Source of the DNA: Actinomycetes bacterium
GTDB lineage: Bacteria; Actinomycetota; Actinomycetes; Actinomycetales; Dermatophilaceae
Assembly (NCBI GenBank): GCA_029552065.1
Contig: JAKPEG010000026.1
Location: 1-60,651 of the forward strand
DNA length: 60,651 nt
Reading direction: 5' to 3'
The number at the start of each line of letters is the position of its first letter. Positions within the stretch are counted from its first letter, which is position 1. This document shows, piece by piece, positions 46,961-57,700 of this stretch. The notes beneath the pieces are model-generated. The model was not told the origin of the DNA. It saw nothing but the letters and a program-made list of their open reading frames with translations, and made no database searches. Both the position numbers and the translations under genes were made by a program.

Positions 46961-47626
46961 ATGGGCGAGCTGTTCTCGCACTACAACATCCTCGGCGCGT
47001 TCGGCCTCACCATCCTGCTCACCGTGTCCGCCGCGATCGGGGCGCTCGTCCTCGGCACGGTCGTCGCGGTCATGCGGGTGTCGCCGGTGCCGTTCCTCAA
47101 CAAGCTGGGCGCGCTCTACGTCAACGTCGTGCGCAATACCCCGCTCACCCTCATCATCGTCTTCTGCAACATCGGCTTCGTCGTCAACCTGGGGATGTCC
47201 TTCAGCGAGGACATCGCCCGCAACAACATCATCTGGGCCATCATCGGATTGTCTTGGTATCACGCGGCATTCGTCTGCGAGGCGCTGCGTTCCGGGGTCA
47301 ACACCATCCCGACCGGACAGGCCGAGGCTGCTCGCTCGATCGGGCTCACCTTCGGGCAGAGCCTCACCGAGGTGCTCCTGCCCCAAGCCTTCCGCGGCTC
47401 GATCACCCCGCTCGGCAACACCCTCATCGCGCTCACCAAGAACACGACCATCGCCACGGCGATCGGCGTCGCGGAGATTTCCCGGGTGATGAAGCAGGTC
47501 ATCGACGACCGCATCGACCTGCTCCTGCCCATGGTTGCCGTCGTCGCCATCGGCTTCGTCGTCCTCACCCTGCCGGTCGGGCTGCTCACCACCCGGCTGT
47601 CCGAGAAGCTGGCGGTGAAGCGATGA
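46961..47626 (+). CDS. gluC: Glutamate ABC transporter permease GluC
   Basis: 221-residue HisMQ-type membrane subunit with about five hydrophobic helices. The EAA loop is EAARSIGLTFGQSLTEVLLPQA. YVNVVRNTPLTLIIVF is the usual conserved entry segment. GAGAGGAG precedes the ATG. It overlaps gluD by ATGA. Confidence 0.93.
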   Translation: MGELFSHYNILGAFGLTILLTVSAAIGALVLGTVVAVMRVSPVPFLNKLGALYVNVVRNTPLTLIIVFCNIGFVVNLGMSFSEDIARNNIIWAIIGLSWYHAAFVCEALRSGVNTIPTGQAEAARSIGLTFGQSLTEVLLPQAFRGSITPLGNTLIALTKNTTIATAIGVAEISRVMKQVIDDRIDLLLPMVAVVAIGFVVLTLPVGLLTTRLSEKLAVKR

Positions 47627-48594
47627 GCTCGGTCCTGTTCGACCACCCCGGGCCCAAGGCCCGGGCCCGCTACCGGGTGATCGCCGCCGTGAGCGTCGTC
47701 CTCGCGATCGCGCTGTTGGCCTGGATGGGTTCCCGGTTCGCCGAGAAGGGCAACTTCGCCGCCGCGAAGTGGCAGCCCTTCACCAAGGCGGAGGTCTGGG
47801 TGAACTACATCCTCCCCGGGCTCGGCAACACCCTCAAGGCGGCGGCGATCTCCATGGTCCTCGCCGGCATCTTCGGTGTCGTCTTCGGCCTGGGTCGTCT
47901 CTCCCAGGTCGCGGCCGTCCGGTGGGTGAGCACGGGGGTCGTCGAGCTCTTCCGGGCGGTGCCCGTGCTCGTCATGATGCTCACGACCTACACCTTGGGA
48001 GTCTTCACCCTCAAGCTCGGCGCGCAGGCGCCCCTCGTCGCCGTCGTCACCGGCCTCACCCTCTACAACGGCGCGGTCGTCGCCGAGCTCATCCGCTCCG
48101 GGGTCGGCAGCCTGCCCAAGGGACAGCGCGAGGCCGGGCTGGCGATCGGCCTCTCCCACAACCAGACCCTGCGGCTGGTCGAGTTGCCCCAGGCGATCAC
48201 GGCGATGCTGCCGGCCCTCGTCGGCCAGATGGTCGTCGTCCTCAAGGACACAGCCATCGGTTTCGTCGCGGCCACCTACTTCGAGATGCTGCGTGCGAGT
48301 GACCAGATCGGCTCCGCCTACGGCAATCCCGTGCCGGCCTACCTGGTCATCGCCGTCATCTACATCCTCGTCAACTACGGCGTCACGAGCCTTGCGGCAT
48401 ACCTCGAACGACGTTCACGGGAGAAGGGACGCGCGACGATCGCGGTCGGCGCGGCCGGTCCGGGACACGTCCCACCGGTGGATGCCGCACCGGTGAGCGC
48501 GGTCCGCCATGAGGTCGACGACGAATACCTCCGTGAGCACTACCGGCACGCCGACGAGGGGCCGACGACTCCCACCCAGACTGGCCGCGAGTGA
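47623..48594 (+). CDS. gluD: Glutamate ABC transporter permease GluD
   Basis: 323-residue second permease. VVELFRAVPVLVMMLTTYTLG, EAGLAIGLSHNQTLRLVELPQAI (EAA loop) and five to six hydrophobic segments. It has a hydrophilic C-terminal tail of about 55 residues (HEVDDEYLREHYRHADEGP) not needed for transport. Coupled to gluC. Confidence 0.93.
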   Translation: MSSVLFDHPGPKARARYRVIAAVSVVLAIALLAWMGSRFAEKGNFAAAKWQPFTKAEVWVNYILPGLGNTLKAAAISMVLAGIFGVVFGLGRLSQVAAVRWVSTGVVELFRAVPVLVMMLTTYTLGVFTLKLGAQAPLVAVVTGLTLYNGAVVAELIRSGVGSLPKGQREAGLAIGLSHNQTLRLVELPQAITAMLPALVGQMVVVLKDTAIGFVAATYFEMLRASDQIGSAYGNPVPAYLVIAVIYILVNYGVTSLAAYLERRSREKGRATIAVGAAGPGHVPPVDAAPVSAVRHEVDDEYLREHYRHADEGPTTPTQTGRE

Positions 48595-48748
48595 CCCCAT
48601 CGCGAGTCGGCGCGCCGCACAAGGGAACCGGCCGCGGGAGGCTACTGACCGGTAGGGGACCTATTGCCCACTTGCCGTATTCGTCAACTCTGGCAGGCTC
48701 GACCCTGAACGTCGCCTACCGCACCCACATAAGGCAGGTTAGTCACGC
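48595..48748. other. Intergenic region and promoter zone of etfB
   Basis: Separates the glutamate transporter from the etf cluster. It holds TATTCG and TTAGTC-like boxes and ATAAGGCAGG ahead of the etfB ATG. I cannot choose a single -10 with confidence. Confidence 0.4.
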
Positions 48749-49531
48749 ATGAAGACCGTCGTCCTCGTGAAATACGTCCCCGAACCCACCGCGACCTGGA
48801 AGTTCGCCGCCGACCTCACGGTCGACCGCGCGGCCGTCGAAGGTCGCCTCTCCGAGCTCGACGAGTATGCCGTCGAGCAGGCAGCACAGTTGCAGGAGAA
48901 GGGTGTTGCCTCCGAGGTCGTGTTCCTCACGGTCGGTCCGGCCAAGGCGACCGAGGGTCTGCGCAAGGCCCTCGCGATCGGCGGCGACAAGGGTGTCCAC
49001 GTGTTGGACGACGCCATTCACGGTTCGGACGCCCTGTCCACCTCACTCGTGATCGCCAAGGCGATCGAGAAGATCGGCAGGGTCGACCTCGTCCTCGCGG
49101 GCATGGCCTCGACCGACGCGGAACTTTCCGTCGTGCCCTCGATGGTCGCCGACCGCCTCGGCCTCAACCAGGCGACCTTCGCCGGCGAGCTCGCCGTGGA
49201 CGGCGGCACCGTCTCGATCCGTCGCGACTCCGACGCCGCGAGCGAGCGGGTGAGCGCCGCCCTCCCCGCGGTCGTCTCGGTGACCGACCAGACCGGTGAG
49301 GCCCGCTACCCGGCCTTCAAGGCGATCATGGGCGCGAAGAAGAAGCCCATCGAGACGCTCTCGCTCGCCGACCTCGGCGTCTCGGCCGCGCAGGTGGGAC
49401 TGGCCGCCGCCGCGACGAAGACCATTGACGTCTCCCCCACGCCGGCCCGCGCCGCAGGGACCATCGTCAACGACGACGGCACCGGCGCAGCTCAGCTCGC
49501 CGACTTCCTCGCCGGACGCGGCTTCATCTGA
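48749..49531 (+). CDS. etfB: Electron transfer flavoprotein, beta subunit
   Basis: 260 residues, MKTVVLVKYVPEPTATWKF at the start, DEYAVEQAAQL and the signature VLAGMASTDAELSVVPSMVADRLG, and the ETF-beta loop YPAFKAIMGAKKKP. Binds AMP and forms the heterodimer with EtfA that accepts electrons from acyl-CoA dehydrogenases. First gene of the etfB-etfA-etfD-acyl-CoA dehydrogenase run. Confidence 0.96.
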   Translation: MKTVVLVKYVPEPTATWKFAADLTVDRAAVEGRLSELDEYAVEQAAQLQEKGVASEVVFLTVGPAKATEGLRKALAIGGDKGVHVLDDAIHGSDALSTSLVIAKAIEKIGRVDLVLAGMASTDAELSVVPSMVADRLGLNQATFAGELAVDGGTVSIRRDSDAASERVSAALPAVVSVTDQTGEARYPAFKAIMGAKKKPIETLSLADLGVSAAQVGLAAAATKTIDVSPTPARAAGTIVNDDGTGAAQLADFLAGRGFI

Positions 49532-49564
49532 TCCCCACGGCAGACCGAACCTAGGAGAACCATC

Positions 49565-50527
49565 GTGTCGGAAGTCCTCGTTCTCGCCGAGACCACCGCG
49601 GCCGGCGTCCGCAAGCCCAGCCTCGAACTGCTCACGGCAGCACGTGCCCTGGGCGAGCCGGCCGCCGTCGTCTTCGGCGCAGCCGACGACGCCGTCGTCG
49701 CCCAGCTCGGTGAATACGGTGCGACGAAGGTCTATACCGTGGACGCCCCCGGAGCCGGCGAATACCTGTCGCTGCCCAAGGCCGAAGCGGTCGTGCAGAT
49801 CGCCCAGGCGTCCAGCCCGGTCGCGATCCTCGCGACGAGCAGCCCCGAGGGCAAGGATGTCGCGGCCCGGGTGGCCGTGCGTCTGGACTCGGGCATCATC
49901 ACCGACGCCGTCTCGGTCGCCCTCGACGGCGGTGCCGTCGTGGGCACGCAGTCGGTCTTCGCCGGCCGGTGGCTGGCTCGCAGCCAGGTGGTGCGCGGCC
50001 CCGCGGTCGTCACCATGCGGCCCAACGCCACCTCGGCCGAGCCCGCTCCGGCGTCGGCTGCCGTCGAGTCCGTCTCCGTGGCGGTGAGCGAGGGCGCCAA
50101 GGGCGCCAAGGTCACCTCCCGCGAGGCCAAGGTCTCCACCGGCCGGCCCGAGCTCACCGATGCCGCGCTCGTCGTCGCGGGTGGCCGCGGCGTCGGCTCG
50201 CAGGAGGGCTTCGCCGTCATCGAGACGACCGCGGACGCGCTCGGCGCGGCCGTCGGAGCCTCCCGCACCGTCACCGACCAGCACTGGGCGCCGCACGAGT
50301 TGCAGGTGGGCCAGACCGGCAAGACCGTCGCGCCCTCGCTCTACCTCGCGGCCGGGATCTCCGGGGCCATCCAGCACCGGGCGGGCATGCAGTCCTCCAA
50401 GACGATCGTCGTGGTCAACAAGGACGCCAAGGCACCGCTCTTCCAGATCGCCGACTTCGGCGTCGTCGGGGACCTGCACAAGGTGCTGCCGGCGCTCGTC
50501 GACGAGGTCGGCAAGCGCAAGGGCTGA
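49565..50527 (+). CDS. etfA: Electron transfer flavoprotein, alpha subunit
   Basis: 320 residues. The C-terminal FAD domain has [47 protein letters not shown] and [26 protein letters not shown] start after CTAGGAG. Downstream a 14-bp hairpin (GTATGCCG pair with one wobble) separates it from etfD. Confidence 0.96.
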   Translation: MSEVLVLAETTAAGVRKPSLELLTAARALGEPAAVVFGAADDAVVAQLGEYGATKVYTVDAPGAGEYLSLPKAEAVVQIAQASSPVAILATSSPEGKDVAARVAVRLDSGIITDAVSVALDGGAVVGTQSVFAGRWLARSQVVRGPAVVTMRPNATSAEPAPASAAVESVSVAVSEGAKGAKVTSREAKVSTGRPELTDAALVVAGGRGVGSQEGFAVIETTADALGAAVGASRTVTDQHWAPHELQVGQTGKTVAPSLYLAAGISGAIQHRAGMQSSKTIVVVNKDAKAPLFQIADFGVVGDLHKVLPALVDEVGKRKG

Positions 50528-50533
50528 CGCGCG

Positions 50534-50564
50534 GCCGGGGGTGTGCCGGCGGCATACCCCCGGC
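50534..50564. terminator. Hairpin after etfA from a near-perfect motif pair
   Basis: Arms 50534-50547 and 50551-50564, 14 bp with one mismatch or wobble (GTGTGCC against GGCATAC), loop GGC. Confidence 0.75.
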
Positions 50565-50624
50565 ACCGCCCGCCGTCCTCTCCCCTCTACCGCCCTCTAC
50601 CGCCGCGGCGAAGGAGTCCCCCTG

Positions 50625-52817
50625 ATGGCTGTCCGGTTGATCCTGGGCCTGCTCATGACCGTCGTGTGCCTGGGGATCGCCGGGCGCAGACTGTTCTTCC
50701 TCGTCCAACTCGGCAAGCGCTTCCAGCCGCTCGCGGACCGCCAACTCGACACCTCAGAGGCGGTCAAGGCCGAGGTCTCCGAGGTTGCCGGTCAGCGCAA
50801 GCTGCTGCGGTGGACGGTGCCGGGCATCGCCCACTTCTTCGTCTTCTGGGGCTTCATGGTCCTGCTCTTCACCATCGTCGAGGCCTTCTTCGGCCTGGTG
50901 AAGGCGGACTTCCAGATCCCGGTACTCGGCAACTATGCCTGGTTCGGCTTCTTCGAGGACCTCTTCGCGCTCCTGTGCGTCGCGGCCCTGGTCGTCTTCA
51001 CGATCCTGCGCATCCAGCAGGCCCCGAAGAACCTCGGCCGCAAGAGCCGCTTCTTCGGCTCGCACATCGGCCCGGCCTGGTTCGTCCTGTTCATGATCTT
51101 CAACGTCGTGTGGACCCTCCTGGCCTACCGGGGCGCCTCCATCAACGCGCAGGAGCTCCACGACCCGGCCAACGCCGACAAGATGGGCTTCCTGCACGGC
51201 GCCTTCGCCTCGCAGTGGTTCGCCTCGATCCTGCCCAAGACCAACCTCGAGGTGTGGGAGACCGTCTTCCTCCTGCTGTCCCTCGCAGTGCTGCTCGGCT
51301 TCACGGTGTTCGTCACCTACAGCAAGCACATGCACATCTTCGCCTCGATCCCCAACGTCGCCTACGCCCGCCGCCCGCGGGCCCTGGGCGCGCTCGAGCC
51401 GGTCTATTGGGCCGGGAAGAAGATCGACTTCGAGGACCCGGGCGACGACGACGTCATGGGTGTCGGCAAGGTCGAGGACTTCACCTGGAAGGGCCTGCTC
51501 GACTTCGCGACCTGCACCGAGTGCGGCCGCTGCCAGAGCCAGTGCCCGGCCTGGAACACCGACAAGCCGCTGTCCCCCAAGGTCCTCATCATGGGCCTGC
51601 GCGACCACGCGCTCGCCAAGGCGCCCTACATCATGGCCGCGAAGGGCGAGGACGGCGAGGTGGTCACCGCGGGCCTCGCGGCCACCGCCATCGCCGAGGC
51701 CGAGCGCCCCCTCGTCGGCCCCGAGGGCGACGAGAACGCCTCCGTCGGCGAGCACGGCATCCACGGCACCGGCGCCATCCCCTTCGACATGCTGTGGTCG
51801 TGCACGACCTGCGGCGCCTGCGTCGAGCAGTGCCCCGTCGACATCGAACACGTCGACCACATCGTCGACATGCGCCGCTACCAGGTGCTCATGGAGGGGG
51901 CCTTCCCCGAAGAGGCCGGCATCATGCTCAACAACGTCGAGCACGCCGGCGACCCGTGGGGCCTGGGCCGCACCAAGCGGCTGGAATGGGCCGAGGAACT
52001 CGACTTCGAGATCCGGGTCTACGAGGGCGAGAAGATCCCCGACGACATCGACTACCTCTACTGGGTGGGCTGCGCGGGTGCCCTCGACGACACCGCCAAG
52101 AAGACCGCCCGGGCGGTCGCGACGCTCCTGCACGAGGCCGGCGTCGAGTTCATGGTCCTCGGCGAGGCCGAGTCGTGCACGGGTGACCCGGCCCGGCGGA
52201 TGGGCCACGAATTCCTCTTCCAGATGCTCGCGATGCAGAACGTCGAGGTCCTCAACGAGGCCGGCGCCAAGCGGATCGTCGTCACCTGCGCCCACTGCTA
52301 CAACACGCTGGCCAACGAATACCCGCAGGTGGGTGGGCACTACGAGGTCGTCCACCACACGACGCTGCTCGCCCGGCTCGTCGCCGAGAAGAAGCTCACC
52401 CCGATCCAGCGGGTCGACGCGGCGGTCACCTACCACGACCCCTGCTACCTCGGCCGGCACAACCGGATCTTCGCCGCCCCCCGCGAGGTGCTCGGTGCCG
52501 TGCCCGGCGCGCGCGTCCAGGAGATGCCCCGCAACCGGGAACGCTCGTTCTGCTGCGGCGCCGGCGGCGCACGGATGTGGATGGACGAGAACCTCGGCAC
52601 GCGGATCAACCAGAACCGAGCCGACGAGGCACTCGCGACGACGCCCGACATCGTCGCGGCCGCCTGCCCCTTCTGCATCACCATGCTCTCCGACGGCGTC
52701 GCACAGCGTCAGCAGGAGGGCAGCGCCGCAGGTGTCCAGGTGACCGACGTCGCCGAGGTGCTCCTGCGATCGGTCCGTCCCGACCTCGTCGACGCCGCCG
52801 CGGAGGCCACCGCCTGA
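50625..52817 (+). CDS. etfD: Membrane Fe-S oxidoreductase EtfD, ETF:menaquinone link
   Basis: 730 residues. The N-terminal 260 residues hold about five to six membrane helices (LILGLLMTVVCLGIAGR, HFFVFWGFMVLLFTIVEAFF and others) of the heme-b or NarI-like type. Two ferredoxin clusters follow (CTECGRCQSQCPAW near 297, CTTCGACVEQCPVD near 392). Two CCG-type cysteine-rich domains end in CAHCYNTLANEYPQ, HDPCYLGRHN, CCGAGGARMW and CPFCITML. This matches Rv0338c, which passes electrons from EtfBA to menaquinone in mycobacteria. AAGGAG precedes the ATG. The cluster context supports the assignment. Confidence 0.92.
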   Translation: MAVRLILGLLMTVVCLGIAGRRLFFLVQLGKRFQPLADRQLDTSEAVKAEVSEVAGQRKLLRWTVPGIAHFFVFWGFMVLLFTIVEAFFGLVKADFQIPVLGNYAWFGFFEDLFALLCVAALVVFTILRIQQAPKNLGRKSRFFGSHIGPAWFVLFMIFNVVWTLLAYRGASINAQELHDPANADKMGFLHGAFASQWFASILPKTNLEVWETVFLLLSLAVLLGFTVFVTYSKHMHIFASIPNVAYARRPRALGALEPVYWAGKKIDFEDPGDDDVMGVGKVEDFTWKGLLDFATCTECGRCQSQCPAWNTDKPLSPKVLIMGLRDHALAKAPYIMAAKGEDGEVVTAGLAATAIAEAERPLVGPEGDENASVGEHGIHGTGAIPFDMLWSCTTCGACVEQCPVDIEHVDHIVDMRRYQVLMEGAFPEEAGIMLNNVEHAGDPWGLGRTKRLEWAEELDFEIRVYEGEKIPDDIDYLYWVGCAGALDDTAKKTARAVATLLHEAGVEFMVLGEAESCTGDPARRMGHEFLFQMLAMQNVEVLNEAGAKRIVVTCAHCYNTLANEYPQVGGHYEVVHHTTLLARLVAEKKLTPIQRVDAAVTYHDPCYLGRHNRIFAAPREVLGAVPGARVQEMPRNRERSFCCGAGGARMWMDENLGTRINQNRADEALATTPDIVAAACPFCITMLSDGVAQRQQEGSAAGVQVTDVAEVLLRSVRPDLVDAAAEATA

Positions 52818-52826
52818 GGCGACCAC

Positions 52827-52848
52827 ACGGCATACCCCCGTATGCCGT
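52827..52848. terminator. Hairpin after etfD from an inverted motif pair
   Basis: ACGGCATAC, CCCC loop, GTATGCCGT; 9-bp perfect stem. Confidence 0.8.
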
Positions 52849-52894
52849 CCACCCACGACCGTCCACCCGCCCGTCCACGCCCCGAAGGATCGAC

Positions 52895-54610
52895 ATGACC
52901 GACACCGCCCAGACCCCCTCACACGCCCTCGGCGCAGGCTTGGATCTGGAAACGCTCAACCTCATGCTCGAAACCCTCGACGACTTCGTCGGGTCGGCGC
53001 TCTCCCCCGAACTGCAGCTCGACCTCGACCACGAGGACCGCTGCCCCGAGGACATCGTCCGGATGATGTCCGACCCCGAGCAGCTCGGTGTCACCGCGGC
53101 CTTCATCCCCGGGGCCTACGACGGCATGGACGGCGGGGCCTTCGACTCCTACCGGATCTGCGAGCTCATGGCCCGCAAGGACCTCGGCCTGGGCACCGCG
53201 GTGTTCGCGACCTTCCTCGGCTCCGACCCGATCGTCGTCGGCGCGACCGAGGAGCAGAAGAACGACTGGCTCGGCGCGATCGCCCGTGAGGGTGTCGTCT
53301 TCGCCTACGGCGCCACCGAGCCCGAGGCCGGTTCCGACCTCGGCGCGCTGGAGACGACCGCGACCGCGGTCCGCAATGACGACGGCGAGATCGTCGAATA
53401 CGTCATCAACGGCAAGAAGCAGTGGATCTCCAACGGCTCGATCGCCGACTACACGACGATCCTCGCCAAGACCGACGCCGGGCCGACCTGGTTCGTCGTG
53501 GCCAAGGACACCCCGGGCTTCACCTCGGCTCCGCCGGAGGACAAGCACGGCCTGCGCCTCTCCAACACCGCCGCGCTCTTCCTCGATGACGTCCACGTGC
53601 CGGTCTACAACCTCATCGGCGGGGTCGAGGGCAAGGGCCTGGTCCAGGCCCAGCAGGTGTTCGGCTACACCCGGCTCATGGTCGCCGCCTTCGGTCTGGG
53701 CGCCGGCTGGGAGGGCCTCGACCGGGCCATCGAGTACTCGAAGAACCGGGTCCAGGGCGGCGGGCTGCTCTGCGACAAGCAGGGCTACACCCACAAGCTC
53801 ATCGTCCCCAACGCCGTGGCCCTCGAGGTCGGCCGGGCCTTCATCGAGGACACCGCCGACAAGATCGACCGCGGTCTGGGCGCCGACGGCGCGATGAACA
53901 CCGAGGGCGCGATCGCCAAGTACCTCGCGACCGTGGCCGGCAACAAGGCCGCCGACGACGCGATCCAGGCCCACGGCGGCTACGGCTACACCCGGCCCTA
54001 CGTGGTCGAGAAGGTCAAGCGCGACGTGCGGATCACGACGATCTACGAGGGCACCTCGGAGATCATGGAGATGACCATCGCCCGCGACCGGTGGCAGCAG
54101 CACCTGAAGACCCAGGGCCGCTACTACACCGACAAGGCCACCGCCCTGCGCACGCTCGCCGCCGCCCACCCGGGCATCGGTGCCGACGTCGCCGCGCTCG
54201 CCTGCGACGCGCTCGCGGTCGTGCTCGAGGCCTGCCGCACCGGCCGGCTCACCCGCAACCAGCACATCCTCTTCCGCCTGGGCGAACTCATCGCCTACTG
54301 CGAGGGCGCCGAGATCATGGCCCAGCGGGCCGCGCAGGCCGCGACCGACACCGCCTTCGAGAAGACCCTCAAGCGCTTCGACGCCACGACGCTCGCGCTC
54401 ATCTCGCGCGTCGCGGCCCGGGACGCCGCCGCCCGGGTCGCCCTCGACGGCTCGCGCTGGGTCGCCGGCGCCGCCGAGCCCGGCTCCCCGGCCGTGGCCG
54501 CCGTCGCCAACATCCCCACCGCCGCGATCCAGGCCGCCCAGGCCGGGCTCGTCACCGACATGGACGCGATCGCCGACTCTCTCTACGCCCGCGGGGCCTG
54601 GGCCCAGTGA
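52895..54610 (+). CDS. Acyl-CoA dehydrogenase
   Basis: 571-residue flavoprotein. FAYGATEPEAGSDLGALETTA (FAD/substrate signature), KKQWISNGSIADYTTILAKT, QVFGYTRLMVAAFGLGAGWEGL, QAHGGYGYTRPYVVEKVKRDVRIT and IYEGTSEIMEMTIARDRW, where the Glu of YEGTSEI is a usual catalytic-base position. It has an extra C-terminal helical domain of 160 residues. Electrons would go to EtfBA and EtfD encoded directly upstream. AAGGAT precedes the ATG. It may introduce a double bond in a product or precursor of the following synthase; inference from linkage. Confidence 0.92.
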   Translation: MTDTAQTPSHALGAGLDLETLNLMLETLDDFVGSALSPELQLDLDHEDRCPEDIVRMMSDPEQLGVTAAFIPGAYDGMDGGAFDSYRICELMARKDLGLGTAVFATFLGSDPIVVGATEEQKNDWLGAIAREGVVFAYGATEPEAGSDLGALETTATAVRNDDGEIVEYVINGKKQWISNGSIADYTTILAKTDAGPTWFVVAKDTPGFTSAPPEDKHGLRLSNTAALFLDDVHVPVYNLIGGVEGKGLVQAQQVFGYTRLMVAAFGLGAGWEGLDRAIEYSKNRVQGGGLLCDKQGYTHKLIVPNAVALEVGRAFIEDTADKIDRGLGADGAMNTEGAIAKYLATVAGNKAADDAIQAHGGYGYTRPYVVEKVKRDVRITTIYEGTSEIMEMTIARDRWQQHLKTQGRYYTDKATALRTLAAAHPGIGADVAALACDALAVVLEACRTGRLTRNQHILFRLGELIAYCEGAEIMAQRAAQAATDTAFEKTLKRFDATTLALISRVAARDAAARVALDGSRWVAGAAEPGSPAVAAVANIPTAAIQAAQAGLVTDMDAIADSLYARGAWAQ

Positions 54611-54647
54611 TCCGCGCGGGCCGGCCCCGACCCGGGAGCCGGCCCGC

Positions 54648-54672
54648 ACGGCATACCTCGTCGGTATGCCGT
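54648..54672. terminator. Hairpin after the acyl-CoA dehydrogenase from an inverted motif pair
   Basis: ACGGCATACC, 5-nt loop, GGTATGCCGT; 10-bp perfect stem. Confidence 0.8.
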
Positions 54673-54746
54673 CCCCGCACCGCACGACCCAGCCCGCCCA
54701 CGACACGCCACCACCGGTCGACCAGCCGTTCCGGAAGGACCCCACC

Positions 54747-57700
54747 ATGACCGACGTCCACCCCGTCGCCGTTGTCGGAATCGCCGCCATCATGCCGATG
54801 GCACCCGACGGCGACGCCTTCTGGGCCAACATCACCGGAGGCCGCTACTGCGTGACCGAGGTGCCGCCGGAGCGGTGGGATCCCAAGCTCTACTACTCCC
54901 CCGACCACTCGGCCCGGGACAAGACCTACTCGACGATCGGCGGCTGGGTCCGTGAGTTCGAGTGGGATCCCATCCGGTGGAAGCTGCCGATCCCCCCGAC
55001 GGTCGCGGCGCAGATGGACCAAGGGCAGCGGTGGGCGCTCTCGGCCGCGCGGCGGGCGCTACTCGACGCCGGCTGGCCCTCGTGGACGGTCGACAGCGAC
55101 AAGGTCGCCGTCATCCTCGGCAACGCCATCGGCGGCGAGAAGCACTACCAGTCCTCGATGCGCATCCAGCTGCCCGAGGCGCTCAAGCGGCTGCAGGAGT
55201 CGGCGACCCTGCGCACGCTGCCGGCGGACATGCAGCAGCGGATCGTCGAGGAGACCCGTTCCGGTTACCTGGACAACATGTTCGAGATCACCGAGGACAC
55301 GATGCCCGGTGAGCTGTCCAACGTCATCGCCGGCCGGATCGCCAACGTGCTCAACCTGCGCGGACCCAACTACACCACCGACGCCGCCTGCGCCTCCGGC
55401 CTCGCGGCGGTGAACTCCGCCATCCTCGGTCTCAACGACCACCAGTACGACGCGGTGATCACCGGCGGCATCGACCGCAACATGGGCGTCGACGCCTTCG
55501 TGAAGTTCTGCAAGATCGGCGCGCTCTCGGCGACCGGCACCCGTCCGTTCGACGCCGGCGCCGACGGCTTCGTCATGGGCGAGGGCGCCGCGGTCTTCGT
55601 GCTCAAGCGGCTCGAGGACGCCGAGCGCGACGGCGACAAGATCTACGCCACCATCCTCAGCGTCGGTGGCTCCTCCGACGGCAAGGGCAAGGGGATCACC
55701 GCGCCCAACCCGGTCGGCCAGCAGCTCGCCGTCGCGCGCGCCTGGGAGCGCGCCGGGCTCGACCCGGCGACCGTCACCGCCATCGAGGCCCACGGCACGT
55801 CGACCCGCGTCGGCGACGCCACCGAGCTGGAGAGCATCGACAAGATCTTCGGTGCCGCCGGGGCCAAGCCCGGCAGCATCGCCCTCGGCTCGGTGAAGTC
55901 GAACATCGGCCACCTCAAGGCCTCCGCGGGCACCGCGGGCATGTTCAAGATGGTCCGCTCCCTCCACGAGAAGGTCCTGGCCCCCTCGCTCAACTTCGTC
56001 ACCCCCAACGAGAACGTCGACTGGGACCGGACGCCGGCCAAGGTCAACACCACCCTGCGTCCGTGGAGCGACACCGGGCCCGAGGGGATCCGCCGCGGTG
56101 GCGTGTCCGCCTTCGGCTTCGGCGGGACCAACTTCCACGTCGTCCTCGAGGAGCACGTCCCCGGCCGGCACAAGCCGCGCCCCACGGTCTTCGCCTCCGC
56201 CGAGGTCCCGGCCGCCGCCGGGACGTATGCCGCGGCCGCCCCGGCCGCGGGCGTCACCGTGTCCGCACCGGTGGCCGCCCCTGTGTCCGCCCCCGCCGAG
56301 CGCAAGGTGCCGCTGCGCGGTGCGCTCGTCCTCGGGGGTCGCGACGACGCCGACGTGCTCCGCCAGGTGCAGGCGGCCCTCGCCGACGCCCGGGCCGGCA
56401 AGGCCCCGGCCCCGGCCGCGCCCGACCCGGCCCTCGCTCAGGCGGCCGTCCGCGTCGCCGTCGACTACGGCACCGCCGAGGAGCTGGCCGGCAAGCTCGA
56501 CAAGCTCGCCAAGGGCCTGGCCTCGGGCAACCCGGCGATCTTCAAGATGCTCCGTCAGCAGGGTGTCTTCCTCGGCCGTGGCCCGGCTCCCAAGGTGGCC
56601 TTCCTCTACACCGGCCAGGGCAGCCAATACGTCAACATGCTCAAGGAGCTCAACTCCGAGCCGATCGTCAAGGCGACCTTCGACCAGGCCGACCGGGTGA
56701 TGACCCCGCTCCTGGGCGCGCCGCTCACCTCGTTCATCTACGTCGACTCCGCCGACGAGAAGGCGGTGAAGGCCGCCACCAAGAAGCTCATGCAGACCGA
56801 GATCACCCAGCCGGCCGTGCTCGCGACCGACCTGTCACTCACCCGGCTCCTCGCGGCATACGGCATCGAGCCCGACATGGTGATGGGGCACAGCCTCGGC
56901 GAATACGGCGCGCTGGTGGCCGCCGGATCGCTCTCCCTCGACGCCGCGATGGAGGCCGTGAGCGCCCGCGGACGCGAGATGGCCAAGGTCTCGGTCGAGG
57001 ACAACGGCGCCATGGCCGCCGTCTTCGGTCCGCTCGAGGAGATCCAGCGGGTGGTCGACGCCGCCGACGGCTACGCCGTCGTGGCCAACATCAACTCCTA
57101 CAACCAGGCCGTCGTCGGCGGGGCCACCAAGGCCGTCGAGGCGATCATGGAGGTGTTCGCCGGCAAGGGGATCAACGCGATCCGCATCCCGGTGAGCCAC
57201 GCCTTCCACACCTCGATCGTCGCGCCCGCCTCGGTGCCGTTCGTCAACGCACTGCGTCGACTCAACCTCGTCGGACCCAACCGACCGATCGTCGCCAACG
57301 TCACCGGCGAGTTCTACCCGGCCGACGCGACCACCGAGACGATGCTCGACTACACGGGCAAGCAGATCGCCTCGCCGGTGCAGTTCGTCAAGGGCCTGCA
57401 GACGCTGTATGCCGCGGGCGCCCGGGTCTTCGTCGAGGTCGGTCCCAAGAAGGCCCTGCACGGCTTCGTCGAGGACGTCCTCGTGAGCCACCACGACGAC
57501 GTGCTCGCCCTCTTCACCAACTTCCCCAAGCTCGACGACAAGACCGCCTTCAACCAGGCGCTCTGCGGTCTCTACGCCTCCGGCTTGGGCTTCACCATGC
57601 CCGCGCCGGTCGCGGCACCCGCGGCGGCCCCCGTCGTCGCGGCAACCGCTCCCGCGGTCACAGCGGCTCCCGTCGCCCCGGTTACCCCGGTCGTTGCGGG